A stretch of DNA of 64,000 nucleotides, from positions 124,001 through 188,000 of the forward strand of contig NZ_JACIEB010000006.1 in assembly GCF_014196635.1 (NCBI RefSeq). The letters are read 5' to 3'. Shown piece by piece: positions 9,073 through 17,457 of this stretch (its first letter is position 1; every line of letters begins with the position of its first letter). The notes beneath the pieces were generated by a model. That model had not been told where the DNA came from, did not search any database, and saw nothing but the letters and a program-made list of their open reading frames with translations. Position numbers and translations under genes: made by a program. This stretch comes from Sphingobium fontiphilum (GTDB lineage: Bacteria; Pseudomonadota; Alphaproteobacteria; Sphingomonadales; Sphingomonadaceae).

Positions 9073-10218
9073 ATGACGAAAACTGGTCCGCTTGCAGGCC
9101 TCAAAATACTCGAAATTGCGGGCATCGGCCCGGCGCCGTTTTGCGGAATGCTGTTGGCCGACCTTGGCGCCGATGTCGTCGTCATTGAACGCGTAAGCCC
9201 TAACTCCGAAAATATCGATCTTGGCAGCGGCGCCATTGTGAACCGCGGGAAACGTGTAATTGCCTTGGATCTGAAGTCCCCCGAAGGCGTCGCGCATGTC
9301 CTGGATCTCGTCCAAAGGGGCGATGTACTGATCGAAGGCATGCGGCCTGGGGTGATGGAGAGGCTCGGCCTTGGTCCCGAGGTTTGCCTAGCGCGTAACC
9401 CCCGCCTTGTATTCGGTCGCATGACGGGTTGGGGGCAGCAGGGACCTCTCGCCCAAGCGGCCGGCCATGACATCAACTATATCGCGCTGTCAGGAGCCCT
9501 TTGGTATGCTGGGCATCCCGGTGAACCGCCAATGGCGCCGCCAAGCCTGGTAGGCGATATTGGGGGTGGAGCGCTCTATTTGGCCATCGGCGTCCTCGCA
9601 GCGGCAATGCACGCGCGGGATACCGGGAATGGGCAAGTGGTTGACGCCGCGATCGTCGATGGGAGCGCTCACATGATGAACTTGCTCCTGAGCCTGAAGG
9701 CCGCCGGCCAGGTTGCCAGCATACGCGGCTGCAGCATCCTTGACGGCCCTCACTGGTACTCGACCTATCGGTGCGCCGACGGGAATTTCATCTCAGTCGG
9801 ATCACTCGAGCCCAAGTTCTATGCGCTGCTTTGCAAAAAGCTGGGGTTGGCCGGCGATAGCAGTTTTGACGACGGCTATGATCGTGATGCCTGGCCCGAG
9901 CTCAAGCAGCGTTTTAGCGAGATATTCGCCATGCGGACACGGGAAGAATGGCGCACACTGCTGGAAGGCAGCGATGCCTGCTTTGCCCCCGTGCTTGATC
10001 CGGACGAAGCGGCGCGCCATCCTCATATGGCAGCGCGAGGCGTCTATCGGGAGATCGACAATATCCTCCAGGCAATGCCGGCGCCACGTTTTTCGGGCTC
10101 GTCACTACCGATCCCCGGACCGATCCCGCTGCATCATGAAGATCCGAGTACAATTCGGCGGGGCTGGAGCAAACCGGACCGCTGCGGGATTACCGCCAGA
10201 ACCGACTGTTGCGAGTAG
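9073..10218 (+). CDS. CaiB/BaiF (class III) CoA transferase or alpha-methylacyl-CoA racemase
   Basis: A 381-residue family III CoA-transferase. It has the N-terminal GLKILEIAGIGPAPFCGMLL and LGADVVVIE segments, NRGKRVIALDLKSPEG, a GMRPGVMERLGLG stretch and the GHDINY segment holding the catalytic Asp. Details resemble alpha-methylacyl-CoA racemase, which epimerises 2-methyl branched acyl-CoAs before beta-oxidation. A transferase role cannot be excluded. Racemisation would fit the SCP2-type thiolase and MFE-2-like SDR upstream and points to a branched or steroid-like substrate. Likely controlled by the divergent LysR protein. Confidence 0.85.
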   Translation: MTKTGPLAGLKILEIAGIGPAPFCGMLLADLGADVVVIERVSPNSENIDLGSGAIVNRGKRVIALDLKSPEGVAHVLDLVQRGDVLIEGMRPGVMERLGLGPEVCLARNPRLVFGRMTGWGQQGPLAQAAGHDINYIALSGALWYAGHPGEPPMAPPSLVGDIGGGALYLAIGVLAAAMHARDTGNGQVVDAAIVDGSAHMMNLLLSLKAAGQVASIRGCSILDGPHWYSTYRCADGNFISVGSLEPKFYALLCKKLGLAGDSSFDDGYDRDAWPELKQRFSEIFAMRTREEWRTLLEGSDACFAPVLDPDEAARHPHMAARGVYREIDNILQAMPAPRFSGSSLPIPGPIPLHHEDPSTIRRGWSKPDRCGITARTDCCE

Positions 10219-10684
10219 TCGGTTGGCATGGTGGGCGGCCAGCGGCCCGACACGAACGGTGATTTCATAACTATGAACCAATGCGACGCTCCGCTTCGCT
10301 GCGCTGCATTCAAATCAAAGGAGACAACGACACACAGGCACGTCAAACTATCCGATGATTCCTGTACGCCACGCCGGAACGGCGATTGCGGACGTGTCCA
10401 CGGGACGTTGTTCGCATCGTGATTCGCTCGGCGCTTGAAATCAATGCTCGCCCCGGATGTGACGACGCCGATGGGATTTCCACTGCGGCGTCCACGGCCA
10501 ATGTCCTGGCGTGAGGGCTTCGGTCATCGACCGATTCGACCGTCCGAATGCGGTCTTTTGGCGCGCCTGAGAATCCGCATCAGAGTTGAGTGCGCGTTGT
10601 TCGGGAATCTCATTTAAATATTTGTAAAAACGTAATAATATAGATAATAACTCCAACCTGTATCCAGTGTGGAGTAATGGTCGC
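10219..10684. other. non-coding stretch between the catabolic cluster and the transfer region
   Basis: No convincing gene. A markedly AT-rich patch at about 10610-10650 stands out from the GC-rich surroundings and is a candidate promoter region for the XRE gene downstream. No attachment-site repeat or transposase remnant was recognised. Confidence 0.5.
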
Positions 10685-10704
10685 AGGGCGTGAACTTACG
10701 CCCT
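10685..10704. promoter_or_regulatory. inverted repeat abutting the XRE start codon (candidate operator)
   Basis: AGGGCGT (10685-10691) and ACGCCCT (10698-10704) form perfect 7-base arms around GAACTT, ending one base before the ATG of the XRE gene. The position suggests autorepression or a translational hairpin; no purine-rich ribosome-binding site is visible other than inside the left arm. Confidence 0.4.
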
Positions 10705-10705
10705 T

Positions 10706-11032
10706 ATGGATGCGTCGAAGTCCTTCAGTTTGAATCTCAGGAAATTGCGGCTTGCGATGCGCATCACGCAAGAAGCGCTCGCCCATGATGCGGGCACGAG
10801 CAGCTCTTATCTGAGTGCGATCGAAAATGGCCGGTCGAGCCCGACGCTGAAAGCAATGGAGCGGCTCGCGAAGGCACTCGGCGTTAATGCCGTCTATCTC
10901 TTGTCCGGCCGGATATCGATCTCGATCGTTTCGGACGACGAACTGGAAATCGGCGCGATACTGGCGCGCCCGGCGGTGACGCTCCGGCGCCATCCGCACA
11001 AGCCGACGGGGCGGCCGAGCAAGACCAAGTAA
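10706..11032 (+). CDS. XRE family helix-turn-helix regulator
   Basis: A 108-residue DNA-binding protein. The Cro/C1-type HTH covers about residues 8-65: LRKLRLAMRITQEALAHDAG, then TSSSYLSAIENGRSSPTLK and LAKALGV. The C-terminal tail is basic and ends RRHPHKPTGRPSKTK. It is the first gene of the mobile element seen in the window and sits before luxR/luxI, so it may control quorum sensing or transfer genes. The target is not known. Confidence 0.88.
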   Translation: MDASKSFSLNLRKLRLAMRITQEALAHDAGTSSSYLSAIENGRSSPTLKAMERLAKALGVNAVYLLSGRISISIVSDDELEIGAILARPAVTLRRHPHKPTGRPSKTK

Positions 11033-11118
11033 ATCATCGGGGGCTGCACGCGCGTGGGCTGGAACCACGCGCCCGATAGACGCGCCCGCAACGCGCGCGT
11101 CGAAAGGAGTGCCCCTCG

Positions 11119-11865
11119 GTGCCGTTTCGCGACCTCGATGCCTATATTAAGCAGGCCAGGCGCGCGAACAGTGATCGCGAGCTGTTCAGTTGCAGCGAGG
11201 CCGCCGCACGCCAGCTCGGCCTCCCATGGCTCGCGATCGTCCAGAGCATGGCCTTCTTTCAGCCCGGTGGGCGATATTTCCGCATGGACAATTTCCAGAG
11301 CTGGGGCGACGTTTTCGTCGCCGAAGGCTATTACCGCGACGATCCCGCCTTGCTCGCGGCGCGCTCGACAAGCCGGGCGTTCTGCTGGCACGAAATGGAG
11401 CGACTGCTGGGCGGCTTCACGCGGCGACAGGCGCGCATCGTGCGCGAAGCCGCGCGTCATGGCCTGCGCAACGGCCTCACCGTTCCGATTGGCGTCGCCG
11501 GCGAGCCGCCCGGATGCTGTACGTTCGCAACGCGCGACGGGCAATTGCCGCCATCGCATATCTGCCGGATCGCGACGCTGATGGCGAGCGAGGCGTTTAC
11601 CGAGGCGCGGCGCTTGCACGGCTTTCCGGCGCGCCCGCTGAAATTACCCCATCTCAGCCCAAAGCGGCTCGAATGCTTTCGCTTGGCGGCGATGGGCAAG
11701 AGCGACGTCGAGATCGGGATCATGATGAACATCGCCCCGACGACAGTGCGCACCTACATGCGTGACCTGCGCGAACATTTCGGAATCTATTCCCGCGCGC
11801 AGCTCCCGGCGATCGCGCTCGCCTGCGGAATCGTCTGCATCGAGGAGATCGTCCCGCGGTTCTGA
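11119..11865 (+). CDS. LuxR family autoinducer-binding regulator (TraR-like)
   Basis: A 248-residue quorum-sensing regulator. The N-terminal autoinducer-binding domain has conserved aromatic and acidic positions (W38, Y53, the YYRDDPAL segment and W77). The C-terminal LuxR HTH begins at about residue 179 (LSPKRLECFRLAAMGKSDVE, then IGIMMNIAPTTVRTYMRDL). It starts with GTG at 11119, ten bases after GAAAGGAG. It sits 92 bases before an AHL synthase on the same strand. In integrative elements and Ti-like plasmids such pairs control conjugation; the same role is inferred here. Confidence 0.9.
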   Translation: MPFRDLDAYIKQARRANSDRELFSCSEAAARQLGLPWLAIVQSMAFFQPGGRYFRMDNFQSWGDVFVAEGYYRDDPALLAARSTSRAFCWHEMERLLGGFTRRQARIVREAARHGLRNGLTVPIGVAGEPPGCCTFATRDGQLPPSHICRIATLMASEAFTEARRLHGFPARPLKLPHLSPKRLECFRLAAMGKSDVEIGIMMNIAPTTVRTYMRDLREHFGIYSRAQLPAIALACGIVCIEEIVPRF

Positions 11866-11931
11866 GCGGGATCGCCGCATCCTCAATATTGACGACTGTT
11901 TGAGCCCTTCATCTCTGCTCCCTTCGCGACT

Positions 11932-11944
11932 GTTCAATTTGAAC
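11932..11944. promoter_or_regulatory. 13-bp palindrome just upstream of the AHL synthase gene
   Basis: GTTCAATTTGAAC is a perfect palindrome with 6-base arms and one central base. It ends next to the GGGAG ribosome-binding site of luxI. It is shorter than classical lux boxes and close to the start codon, so a repressor site or a chance match are both possible. Confidence 0.3.
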
Positions 11945-11957
11945 GGGAGCTACTGCC

Positions 11958-12572
11958 ATGATCCATATTGTCAAAGGGTGCTCGCTTACCGATGCGCGCG
12001 CCGCCTCGATGTTCGAGGACCGCAAGACCCTGTTCGTCGATCTGCTGGGCTGGGATGTTCCGGTCGTCGGCGGCCGCTATGAAATCGACAGCTATGACGG
12101 CGACAAGGCGGTCTATCTGATCGCCACCGACGATGGCTGCATTCACCAGGGGTCGATGCGGCTGCTATCGACAGAGGGCGCACATCTTCTCGCCGATCGT
12201 TTCGCGTCGCTCTGCGAGTGCGATGCGCCCCGGGGGGAGCAGGTTCGCGAGATTACGCGACTTTGCCTGCCGCAACGATTGGGCGCCCCCGGACGCCTGC
12301 GTGTCCGCAACCGGCTCATCTCGGCGATGGTCGATCATGCGCTCGGCAGCGGAATCACCATGCTAACCGGCGTCGTGACCGCTGCTTTTCGCGAGGAGGT
12401 TTTGGCGATGGGCTGGCGCGCAGCGCCGCTCGGCCCCGCGCGCCGCATCGATGGCGCGTTCCTTGGAGCGTTCCGCATCGAGATCTGCGCCGGTACGCCT
12501 GCGCTGCTGGCGTCGAACGGCATCTATGTACCGGGTGCGATCACTCCCGATGCGGCGGCAAGAGCCGCGTGA
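11958..12572 (+). CDS. acyl-homoserine-lactone synthase (LuxI/TraI type)
   Basis: A 204-residue AHL synthase that joins S-adenosylmethionine to an acyl-ACP-derived chain to make the quorum signal. Family features are visible: F19/R22 and F26 in the N-terminal helix (MFEDRKTLFVDLLGWDVP), the acidic EIDSYDGD strand, GSMRLLST, and EITRLCLP with the conserved Glu and Arg. The ATG is preceded by GGGAG. It follows luxR and overlaps or abuts the PhyH-family gene, so the three probably form one unit. Signal chain length cannot be read from sequence. Confidence 0.9.
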   Translation: MIHIVKGCSLTDARAASMFEDRKTLFVDLLGWDVPVVGGRYEIDSYDGDKAVYLIATDDGCIHQGSMRLLSTEGAHLLADRFASLCECDAPRGEQVREITRLCLPQRLGAPGRLRVRNRLISAMVDHALGSGITMLTGVVTAAFREEVLAMGWRAAPLGPARRIDGAFLGAFRIEICAGTPALLASNGIYVPGAITPDAAARAA

Positions 12573-12583
12573 AGGGAATGGCG

Positions 12584-13459
12584 ATGCACGACCCCGCCCG
12601 CCTCGCCGCGATGCTGCTCGCCGACGGTTATGTCATTGTCGATAACGCCGTGCCGACCGAGCTAATCACCGCGCTCGAAGCCGAACTCGCACCGCGCTTC
12701 GTCGCCACGCCCTTTTGCGAAGGCGGATTCTACGGAGCCCGCACCAAGCGCTTTGGCGCGTTGTTGCGGCGTTCACGGCATATCGCCGGCCTTGTGCTGC
12801 ACCCGATCATCCGCGGTATCGCCGAAACGGTGCTCGGGGAATGGTGCGATCGTATCGTTCTCAACCTCACCCAGGCGATCGAAATCCATCCCGGCGCGCT
12901 CGCGCAGGTGCCGCACCGCGACCAGGATCTCTGGGGCGGCGTCAAGACCGGGATGCACTATCAGATCAACGTCATCTGGCCGATCGATCCGTTCACGCTG
13001 GAGAGTGGCGCGACGCTGGTCTGGCCGGGCAGCCATCACGATGCGGCATCGCAACCGGGCGATGCACGTCCGGTCGCCGCCGAAATGCCACCCGGCTCCG
13101 CGCTGCTGTTCCTCGGATCGATCCTGCATGGTGCCGGCGCTAACCAGTCCGATCATGTGCGCCGCGCGGTCATCACCTCCTATTGCCTCGGATGGCTGCG
13201 GACGTTCGAGAATCAGTATCTCGTCTATCCGCCCGCCATCGCTCGAGCGTTCGATCCCGATCTGGCCGCGCTCATCGGCTATGCCCAGCATCGCCCCAAT
13301 CTCGGCAATGTCGAAGGCCAGTGCCCGTCCGTGCTGCTTCACCGGGACGATATCGACGGCCTCCCTGCGATCGACGCGCTGCTCCCCGGCCAGGCCGACA
13401 TGCTGGATGCCTATGTCGCCGAACAGGAAGCCGCGCGTGCGGGCCTGATCGGCGGGTAA
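12584..13459 (+). CDS. phytanoyl-CoA dioxygenase (PhyH) family protein
   Basis: A 291-residue Fe(II)/2-oxoglutarate-dependent dioxygenase. The facial triad is visible as HRD in VPHRDQDLW and the distal His in GSILHGAGAN, with RRAV supplying the 2-oxoglutarate Arg. ATG 12584 lies six bases after AAGGGA; ATG 12578 is the alternative. It starts 11 bases after luxI, so it is probably cotranscribed with quorum sensing. The substrate is unknown; hydroxylation of the AHL acyl chain is an attractive idea but only an inference. Confidence 0.82.
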   Translation: MHDPARLAAMLLADGYVIVDNAVPTELITALEAELAPRFVATPFCEGGFYGARTKRFGALLRRSRHIAGLVLHPIIRGIAETVLGEWCDRIVLNLTQAIEIHPGALAQVPHRDQDLWGGVKTGMHYQINVIWPIDPFTLESGATLVWPGSHHDAASQPGDARPVAAEMPPGSALLFLGSILHGAGANQSDHVRRAVITSYCLGWLRTFENQYLVYPPAIARAFDPDLAALIGYAQHRPNLGNVEGQCPSVLLHRDDIDGLPAIDALLPGQADMLDAYVAEQEAARAGLIGG

Positions 13460-13489
13460 CGCGGGTTCGTCGGACCGGGCGCTGCACTC

Positions 13490-13801
13490 ATGACACACGA
13501 TCCAAACCCCGAAGCAGGCGGCGGCGCGCGAACACGGATCGAGGCGGATTCATCCGCTGTGGACGGTGGAGCCACGGCGTCGTCGGCCGCGGAGCGCGCT
13601 CGGCGGGCACGCGAGCATTGCCCGTTTCTGACAACCAAGCAGGCCGCGTTCCATCTCGGTCTCGCGGGGGACACGCTCAAGAAGATGCGCCGGGAGCGGC
13701 GCGGCCCGCCGTGCCGAAAGCATGGCACCGTCTGGCGCTACCATATCGACGATATCGAGGCCTGGTCGCGCGCGAACATGCGGGAGGGAGGCAATGGCTA
13801 G
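13490..13801 (+). CDS. helix-turn-helix domain protein (excisionase/MerR-like fold)
   Basis: A 103-residue protein. The C-terminal half (LTTKQAAFHLGLAGDTLKKM, then PPCRKHGTVWRYHIDDIEAW) is a winged-helix DNA-binding module of the AlpA/excisionase type. The N-terminal half is low-complexity and probably disordered. It overlaps the following traF-like gene by 8 bases. A regulator or recombination directionality factor of the element are both possible. Confidence 0.75.
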   Translation: MTHDPNPEAGGGARTRIEADSSAVDGGATASSAAERARRAREHCPFLTTKQAAFHLGLAGDTLKKMRRERRGPPCRKHGTVWRYHIDDIEAWSRANMREGGNG

Positions 13802-14315
13802 GCTGCTACCCTCCCGTCTGCCGGCTAAACCCACCGCGCTGATCGGTCTCGGCGCGGCCGCGCTGGCGACCACGATCGCGCTGCCGCCAACGCCGTGGCT
13901 GGTCTGGAACGCATCGGCCAGCGCGCCGATCGGTCTCTATGCCGTCAGCGGACGGCAGGACATCGCATCGGGCGACATGGTGCTGGTCCGGGTGCCCGAC
14001 CGCTGGCGCCGGCTCGCCGCCGAGCGGCGCTACATTCCGATCAATATCCCGCTGGTCAAGCGCGTCGCGGCCGCGCCCGGCGATCGCGTCTGTGCGCGCG
14101 GGCGGGAGATCTATGTCAACGGCCACCCGGTGGCCGAACGCCGCGAAGCCGATGGCCGCGACCGTCCGATGCCGTGGTGGAATGGCTGCGTGATGTTGCG
14201 TTCGGGCGCATTGTTCCTGCTGATGGACAGCCCGGATTCGTTCGATGGGCGTTATTTCGGACCGACATCGCGCGGCGACGTCATCGGCGAGGTGCGACTG
14301 CTGTGGCTGGGCTGA
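13794..14315 (+). CDS. traF: S26 family signal peptidase, TraF type
   Basis: A 173-residue inner-membrane serine protease of the S26C family. TraF matures (cyclises) the TrbC pilin in IncP-type systems, and trbC is present downstream in this element. Visible features: an N-terminal membrane segment (residues about 14-31), the catalytic serine in SAPIGLYAV (S43), and the general-base lysine in PLVKRVAAAPGD (K89). GGAGG lies just before ATG 13794. Overlaps on both sides (8 bases with the HTH gene, 13 with the transglycosylase) indicate translational coupling. Confidence 0.85.
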   Translation: MARLLPSRLPAKPTALIGLGAAALATTIALPPTPWLVWNASASAPIGLYAVSGRQDIASGDMVLVRVPDRWRRLAAERRYIPINIPLVKRVAAAPGDRVCARGREIYVNGHPVAERREADGRDRPMPWWNGCVMLRSGALFLLMDSPDSFDGRYFGPTSRGDVIGEVRLLWLG

Positions 14316-14944
14316 GGGTCGCCATCACCGCCCTGGCGCTGCTGGCGGCGGCACCGGCTGACGCGCAGTCGGTCGTTCACTGGCGGCCCTATATCGAGGC
14401 AGCCTCGGCGCGTTTCGGCGTGCCGGTAGAATGGATCGAGCGCGTCATGCGCGCCGAGAGCGGCGGGCGCACGGTGCTGGACGGGCGCCCGATTACCAGC
14501 CACGCCGGCGCGATGGGACTGATGCAGCTCATGCCCGGCACCTGGTCCGAAATGCGCGCGCGGCTCGGGCTCGGACGTGATCCCCATAGCCCGCGCGACA
14601 ACATATTGGCGGGGACGCTCTATCTTCGTCTGATGTATGACCGCTTCGGTTATCCCGGACTGTTCGCAGCCTATAACGCGGGACCGGCACGCTATGCCGA
14701 GCACGTGCGGACCGGCCGCGCGCTGCCCGGTGAGACCCGCGCCTATCTCGCGAGCGTCGCCGGAGTGCCCGTCAATTCCCGGTCGGCTGTCACGGCCGCC
14801 AGTGCAACGCCGCGTACCGTCAATGCCATCTTCTTCGCGATCGGCGACCGGCCCCCTGCCGGCCGGAGCGAAGCCGGTGCGGCCACGCTGTTCGTCGCGC
14901 TGCGATCGACGTCGCCCGAGAAGAACGCGCCAGACCGCCCATAG
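14303..14944 (+). CDS. lytic transglycosylase (SLT family), conjugation-associated
   Basis: A 213-residue periplasmic murein-cutting enzyme that opens the wall for the transfer channel (VirB1/TrbN-like role). A signal peptide (LRVAITALALLAAAPADAQ) is followed by the SLT domain: catalytic Glu in MRAESGGR (E52), GAMGLMQLMPGTW, and the AAYNAGPARY motif. The GTG at 14303 lies seven bases after GAGGTG and inside the 3' end of traF. The C-terminal 70 residues are Ala/Thr-rich with no recognised domain. Confidence 0.87.
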   Translation: MAGLRVAITALALLAAAPADAQSVVHWRPYIEAASARFGVPVEWIERVMRAESGGRTVLDGRPITSHAGAMGLMQLMPGTWSEMRARLGLGRDPHSPRDNILAGTLYLRLMYDRFGYPGLFAAYNAGPARYAEHVRTGRALPGETRAYLASVAGVPVNSRSAVTAASATPRTVNAIFFAIGDRPPAGRSEAGAATLFVALRSTSPEKNAPDRP

Positions 14945-14998
14945 TGCGAGCCGATCGGGGCTTCATGCCGAATCGTGTTTCTGCTATGTTCCGAGCCT

Positions 14999-15454
14999 AT
15001 GGAGTTGGTCGTGATGTTGCTCGGTCTGATCCTGTCCGCCACCGGCATCGTCCTCTTCGCCTGGGCGATGTTCCGGCTCGCCGTCTTCGCACTCCCGGTC
15101 GGGCTCGGTGCGGCCGCATTTCTGTGGGCGGGGGGTGGCGAACTGGGGCCGTTGCTCGGTCTGCTTCTCGGCCTCGTCGTCGGCGTCGCGGTCTTGCTGA
15201 TCGGACGCATGCTCATCGCGTCGCGGTTGCCCGTTCCGCTTCGCGGAGCGATCGCGCTTCTCTTCGCCGTGCCCGCCGGGATCGCCGGCGGCAGTGTCGT
15301 CTCCAGCCTGATGCAGCTCGGCGGTGCGGGGCCGACCGCGACCGGCATCGCCGCGGCGGTCGGCGCGATCATCATCGCCGGTGCCGCCATGATGAGCCTG
15401 TTGCCCGCGATGACCGCTTGCACCGGTTCGAACGGATCCCCGCTGCACGGTTGA
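14999..15454 (+). CDS. small hydrophobic membrane protein of the transfer region
   Basis: A 151-residue protein that is hydrophobic almost throughout, with at least four predicted transmembrane stretches (LLGLILSATGIVLFAWAM, VFALPVGLGAAAFLW, LLGLLLGLVVGVAVLLIG, AIALLFAVPAGIAGG) and a Gly/Ala-rich last segment. The start at 14999 is preferred over GTG 14975; a further in-frame ATG lies at 15014. It follows the transglycosylase with a 54-base gap. No family was recognised and the function is unknown. Confidence 0.65.
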   Translation: MELVVMLLGLILSATGIVLFAWAMFRLAVFALPVGLGAAAFLWAGGGELGPLLGLLLGLVVGVAVLLIGRMLIASRLPVPLRGAIALLFAVPAGIAGGSVVSSLMQLGGAGPTATGIAAAVGAIIIAGAAMMSLLPAMTACTGSNGSPLHG

Positions 15455-15687
15455 TCTGTTGGGGCCAGTGGGCCGAGTGCTCGCTCCTCGTGTCACCGCG
15501 CGCATGGCGACCACGACGAGAGTGCTTCAAGACGGCAGGGTCTGACCTGACGCATCCGGGTTTTCAGGCGCCTCGCGCCTGCGGCGCGACCGCCGCTCTA
15601 TTCCGCTAGGCTCACATCCGTTCGCCAAGCTCCACCGGGCCACGCTTCGCGCGTCCCGGCCAAAGGTGACGATCGGACTGGCGGGAT

Positions 15688-15736
15688 GCCGGAGCCTTGC
15701 TCCGGCCTGTCGTCGCCGCGCCTGACCGGCGCGGCG
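15688..15736. terminator. tandem stem-loops in a 515-base gene-free stretch (probable terminator)
   Basis: Two perfect hairpins lie in the gap at 15455-15969: GCCGGAG/CTCCGGC (15688-15706) and CGCCGCGCC/GGCGCGGCG (15714-15736). The second is followed by GCATTTTTCG. The rest of the gap is GC-rich without a credible gene. This would separate the luxR-traF block from the ardC block. Confidence 0.55.
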
Positions 15737-15969
15737 GCATTTTTCGTTGGGCCTTCCCCTCGTCGCGCGGGTGGGCGGCGCTCCCTTCTGGGCCCGGCCC
15801 GGCGTCCCGCAAGCCGGCCTTCGACTGCGCTCGGGTCCGGCTCCTCCATTGCATTTCGGCCCTGCGGGTGCGGACCGCCTCCTGGCCGCGCCCGGCAGGT
15901 CGCAATTCGCCGCCCACCCCCGCTCCGGGGGAGGCCCTGGGGTTTTTGGGGCGGCATTGGAGGATAGCC

Positions 15970-16941
15970 ATGCACCAGACCGGCAGCCAACGCGCGCGCG
16001 CAGAGGGCAGCAAACGCCAGCCCCCGGCGGAGCGCGCCAATCTTTACGACGAGGTGACGGGCCGCATTGTTTCCGAACTTGAGGCGGGCCGCTTCCCTTG
16101 GGTCCAGCCTTGGGGCCGCCCCAATGGTCAAGGCTTCTCCGCCGCCCCCGGCCTCCCGCGCAACGGGCTCACCAGCCGCAATTACAGCGGCGTCAATGTC
16201 CTGATCCTGTGGGGAGCAGTGATCGAGAACGGCTATCCGTCGCAATCGTGGCTGACCTTCCGCCAAGCCTTGGAGGCGGGCGGCAATGTCAGGAAAGGCG
16301 AGCGCGGGACAAGGGTTGTCTATGCCGACCGCTTCACCCCCGAAGCCGAGAAGGAACGCGCGCGCCAGACCGGCGGCGAAGCCCGCGCGGTGCCGTTCCT
16401 CAAACGCTTCACCGTGTTCAACGTCGCACAGTGCGAAGGCTTGCGCCCCGGCCTTGCCACCGACCCCGCACCGCTTCCCGAACGCCAAGTCGTGCCGATC
16501 GCCGAAGCGGTCATTGCGGCATCGGGCGTCGATTTCCGCATCGGTGGGGACAAGGCCTACTATGTCCCGAGCGCCGACTATGTGCAGGTGCCCCCGCAAC
16601 CGGCCTTCCACGAACAGATCAATTTCTACCGGACGGCGCTGCACGAACTCTGTCATGCCAGCGGCCACCCGTCGCGCCTCAATCGCAATCTGCGCAATGC
16701 GTTCGGCAGCAAGGACTATGCGCGCGAAGAATTGATCGCCGAGATGGGATCGGCCTTCCTTTGCGCCGCGCTCGGCATCGTGCCGACCGTTCGTCACGCC
16801 GATTATCTGGCATCATGGCTCGACGTGCTGCGCGAGGACAATCGCGCGATCTTTCGCGCGGCCAGTCAGGCGAGCAAGGCCGCCGATTGGCTGCTTGCCC
16901 GCTACGCCGAGACGCAGGACGAAGGGAGGGAAGCGGCATGA
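15970..16941 (+). CDS. ardC: ArdC family antirestriction protein
   Basis: A 323-residue protein. The N-terminal ArdC domain (residues about 20-150: YDEVTGRIVSELEAGRFPWV, then NGLTSRNYSGVNVLIL and a W-F segment) binds single-stranded DNA in characterised homologues. A zincin-like metallopeptidase domain follows, with HELCHASGH at residues 225-233. Known members protect incoming DNA from host restriction during conjugation. GGAGGA precedes the ATG by five bases. It overlaps the next gene at ATGA. Confidence 0.9.
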   Translation: MHQTGSQRARAEGSKRQPPAERANLYDEVTGRIVSELEAGRFPWVQPWGRPNGQGFSAAPGLPRNGLTSRNYSGVNVLILWGAVIENGYPSQSWLTFRQALEAGGNVRKGERGTRVVYADRFTPEAEKERARQTGGEARAVPFLKRFTVFNVAQCEGLRPGLATDPAPLPERQVVPIAEAVIAASGVDFRIGGDKAYYVPSADYVQVPPQPAFHEQINFYRTALHELCHASGHPSRLNRNLRNAFGSKDYAREELIAEMGSAFLCAALGIVPTVRHADYLASWLDVLREDNRAIFRAASQASKAADWLLARYAETQDEGREAA

Positions 16942-17372
16942 TTACGCTCCCCCATGCGATCCTTTCGGCGCTGCGCGCGAATGCGCGCGCCAGCCGCCTC
17001 CACGAGCAGCGCGACGAACGGTTCGACCCGTTCCCGGTGGTCAAATTCTTCAATCCGGTCGGCGCGGCGACGTGGATCGCCACCGAGCTTTACGACGATG
17101 GAGACACGCTGTTCGGCCTCGCCGACTTGGGGTTCGGATGCCCGGAAATGGGCGTGTTCTCGCTTACCGAGATTGCGGGCGTCCGCTTGCCCTTCGGCCT
17201 GTTCATCGAGCGCGACGAGCATTTCGAGCCGCTGGCCCCGCTTTCGCTATGGTCCGATACCGCGCGGCGCATGGGTGCAATCGTTCTGGCCGAAGCCGAA
17301 CTTCGCCGCATCACCGATAGCCGGAACGGCAACGAGCTTCCGCCGCCTCTTGATGATCGAGGGGCCGGATGA
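16938..17372 (+). CDS. DUF2958 domain-containing protein
   Basis: A 144-residue protein. PFPVVKFFNPVGAATWIATE, then LFGLADLGFGCPEMGVFSL and RLPFGLFIERDEHF, match the DUF2958 pattern common beside ardC in mobile elements of alphaproteobacteria. The role is unknown. Its ATG overlaps the ardC stop codon (ATGA). Confidence 0.82.
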   Translation: MITLPHAILSALRANARASRLHEQRDERFDPFPVVKFFNPVGAATWIATELYDDGDTLFGLADLGFGCPEMGVFSLTEIAGVRLPFGLFIERDEHFEPLAPLSLWSDTARRMGAIVLAEAELRRITDSRNGNELPPPLDDRGAG

Positions 17373-17457
17373 CGCGCGGCGCGTTTCGCCGCATTGAGTG
17401 CCGGTCCCGCCCATCCAGCAAGACAAACGGGACCGGCGCTCCAGAAGGAGCAGACCA

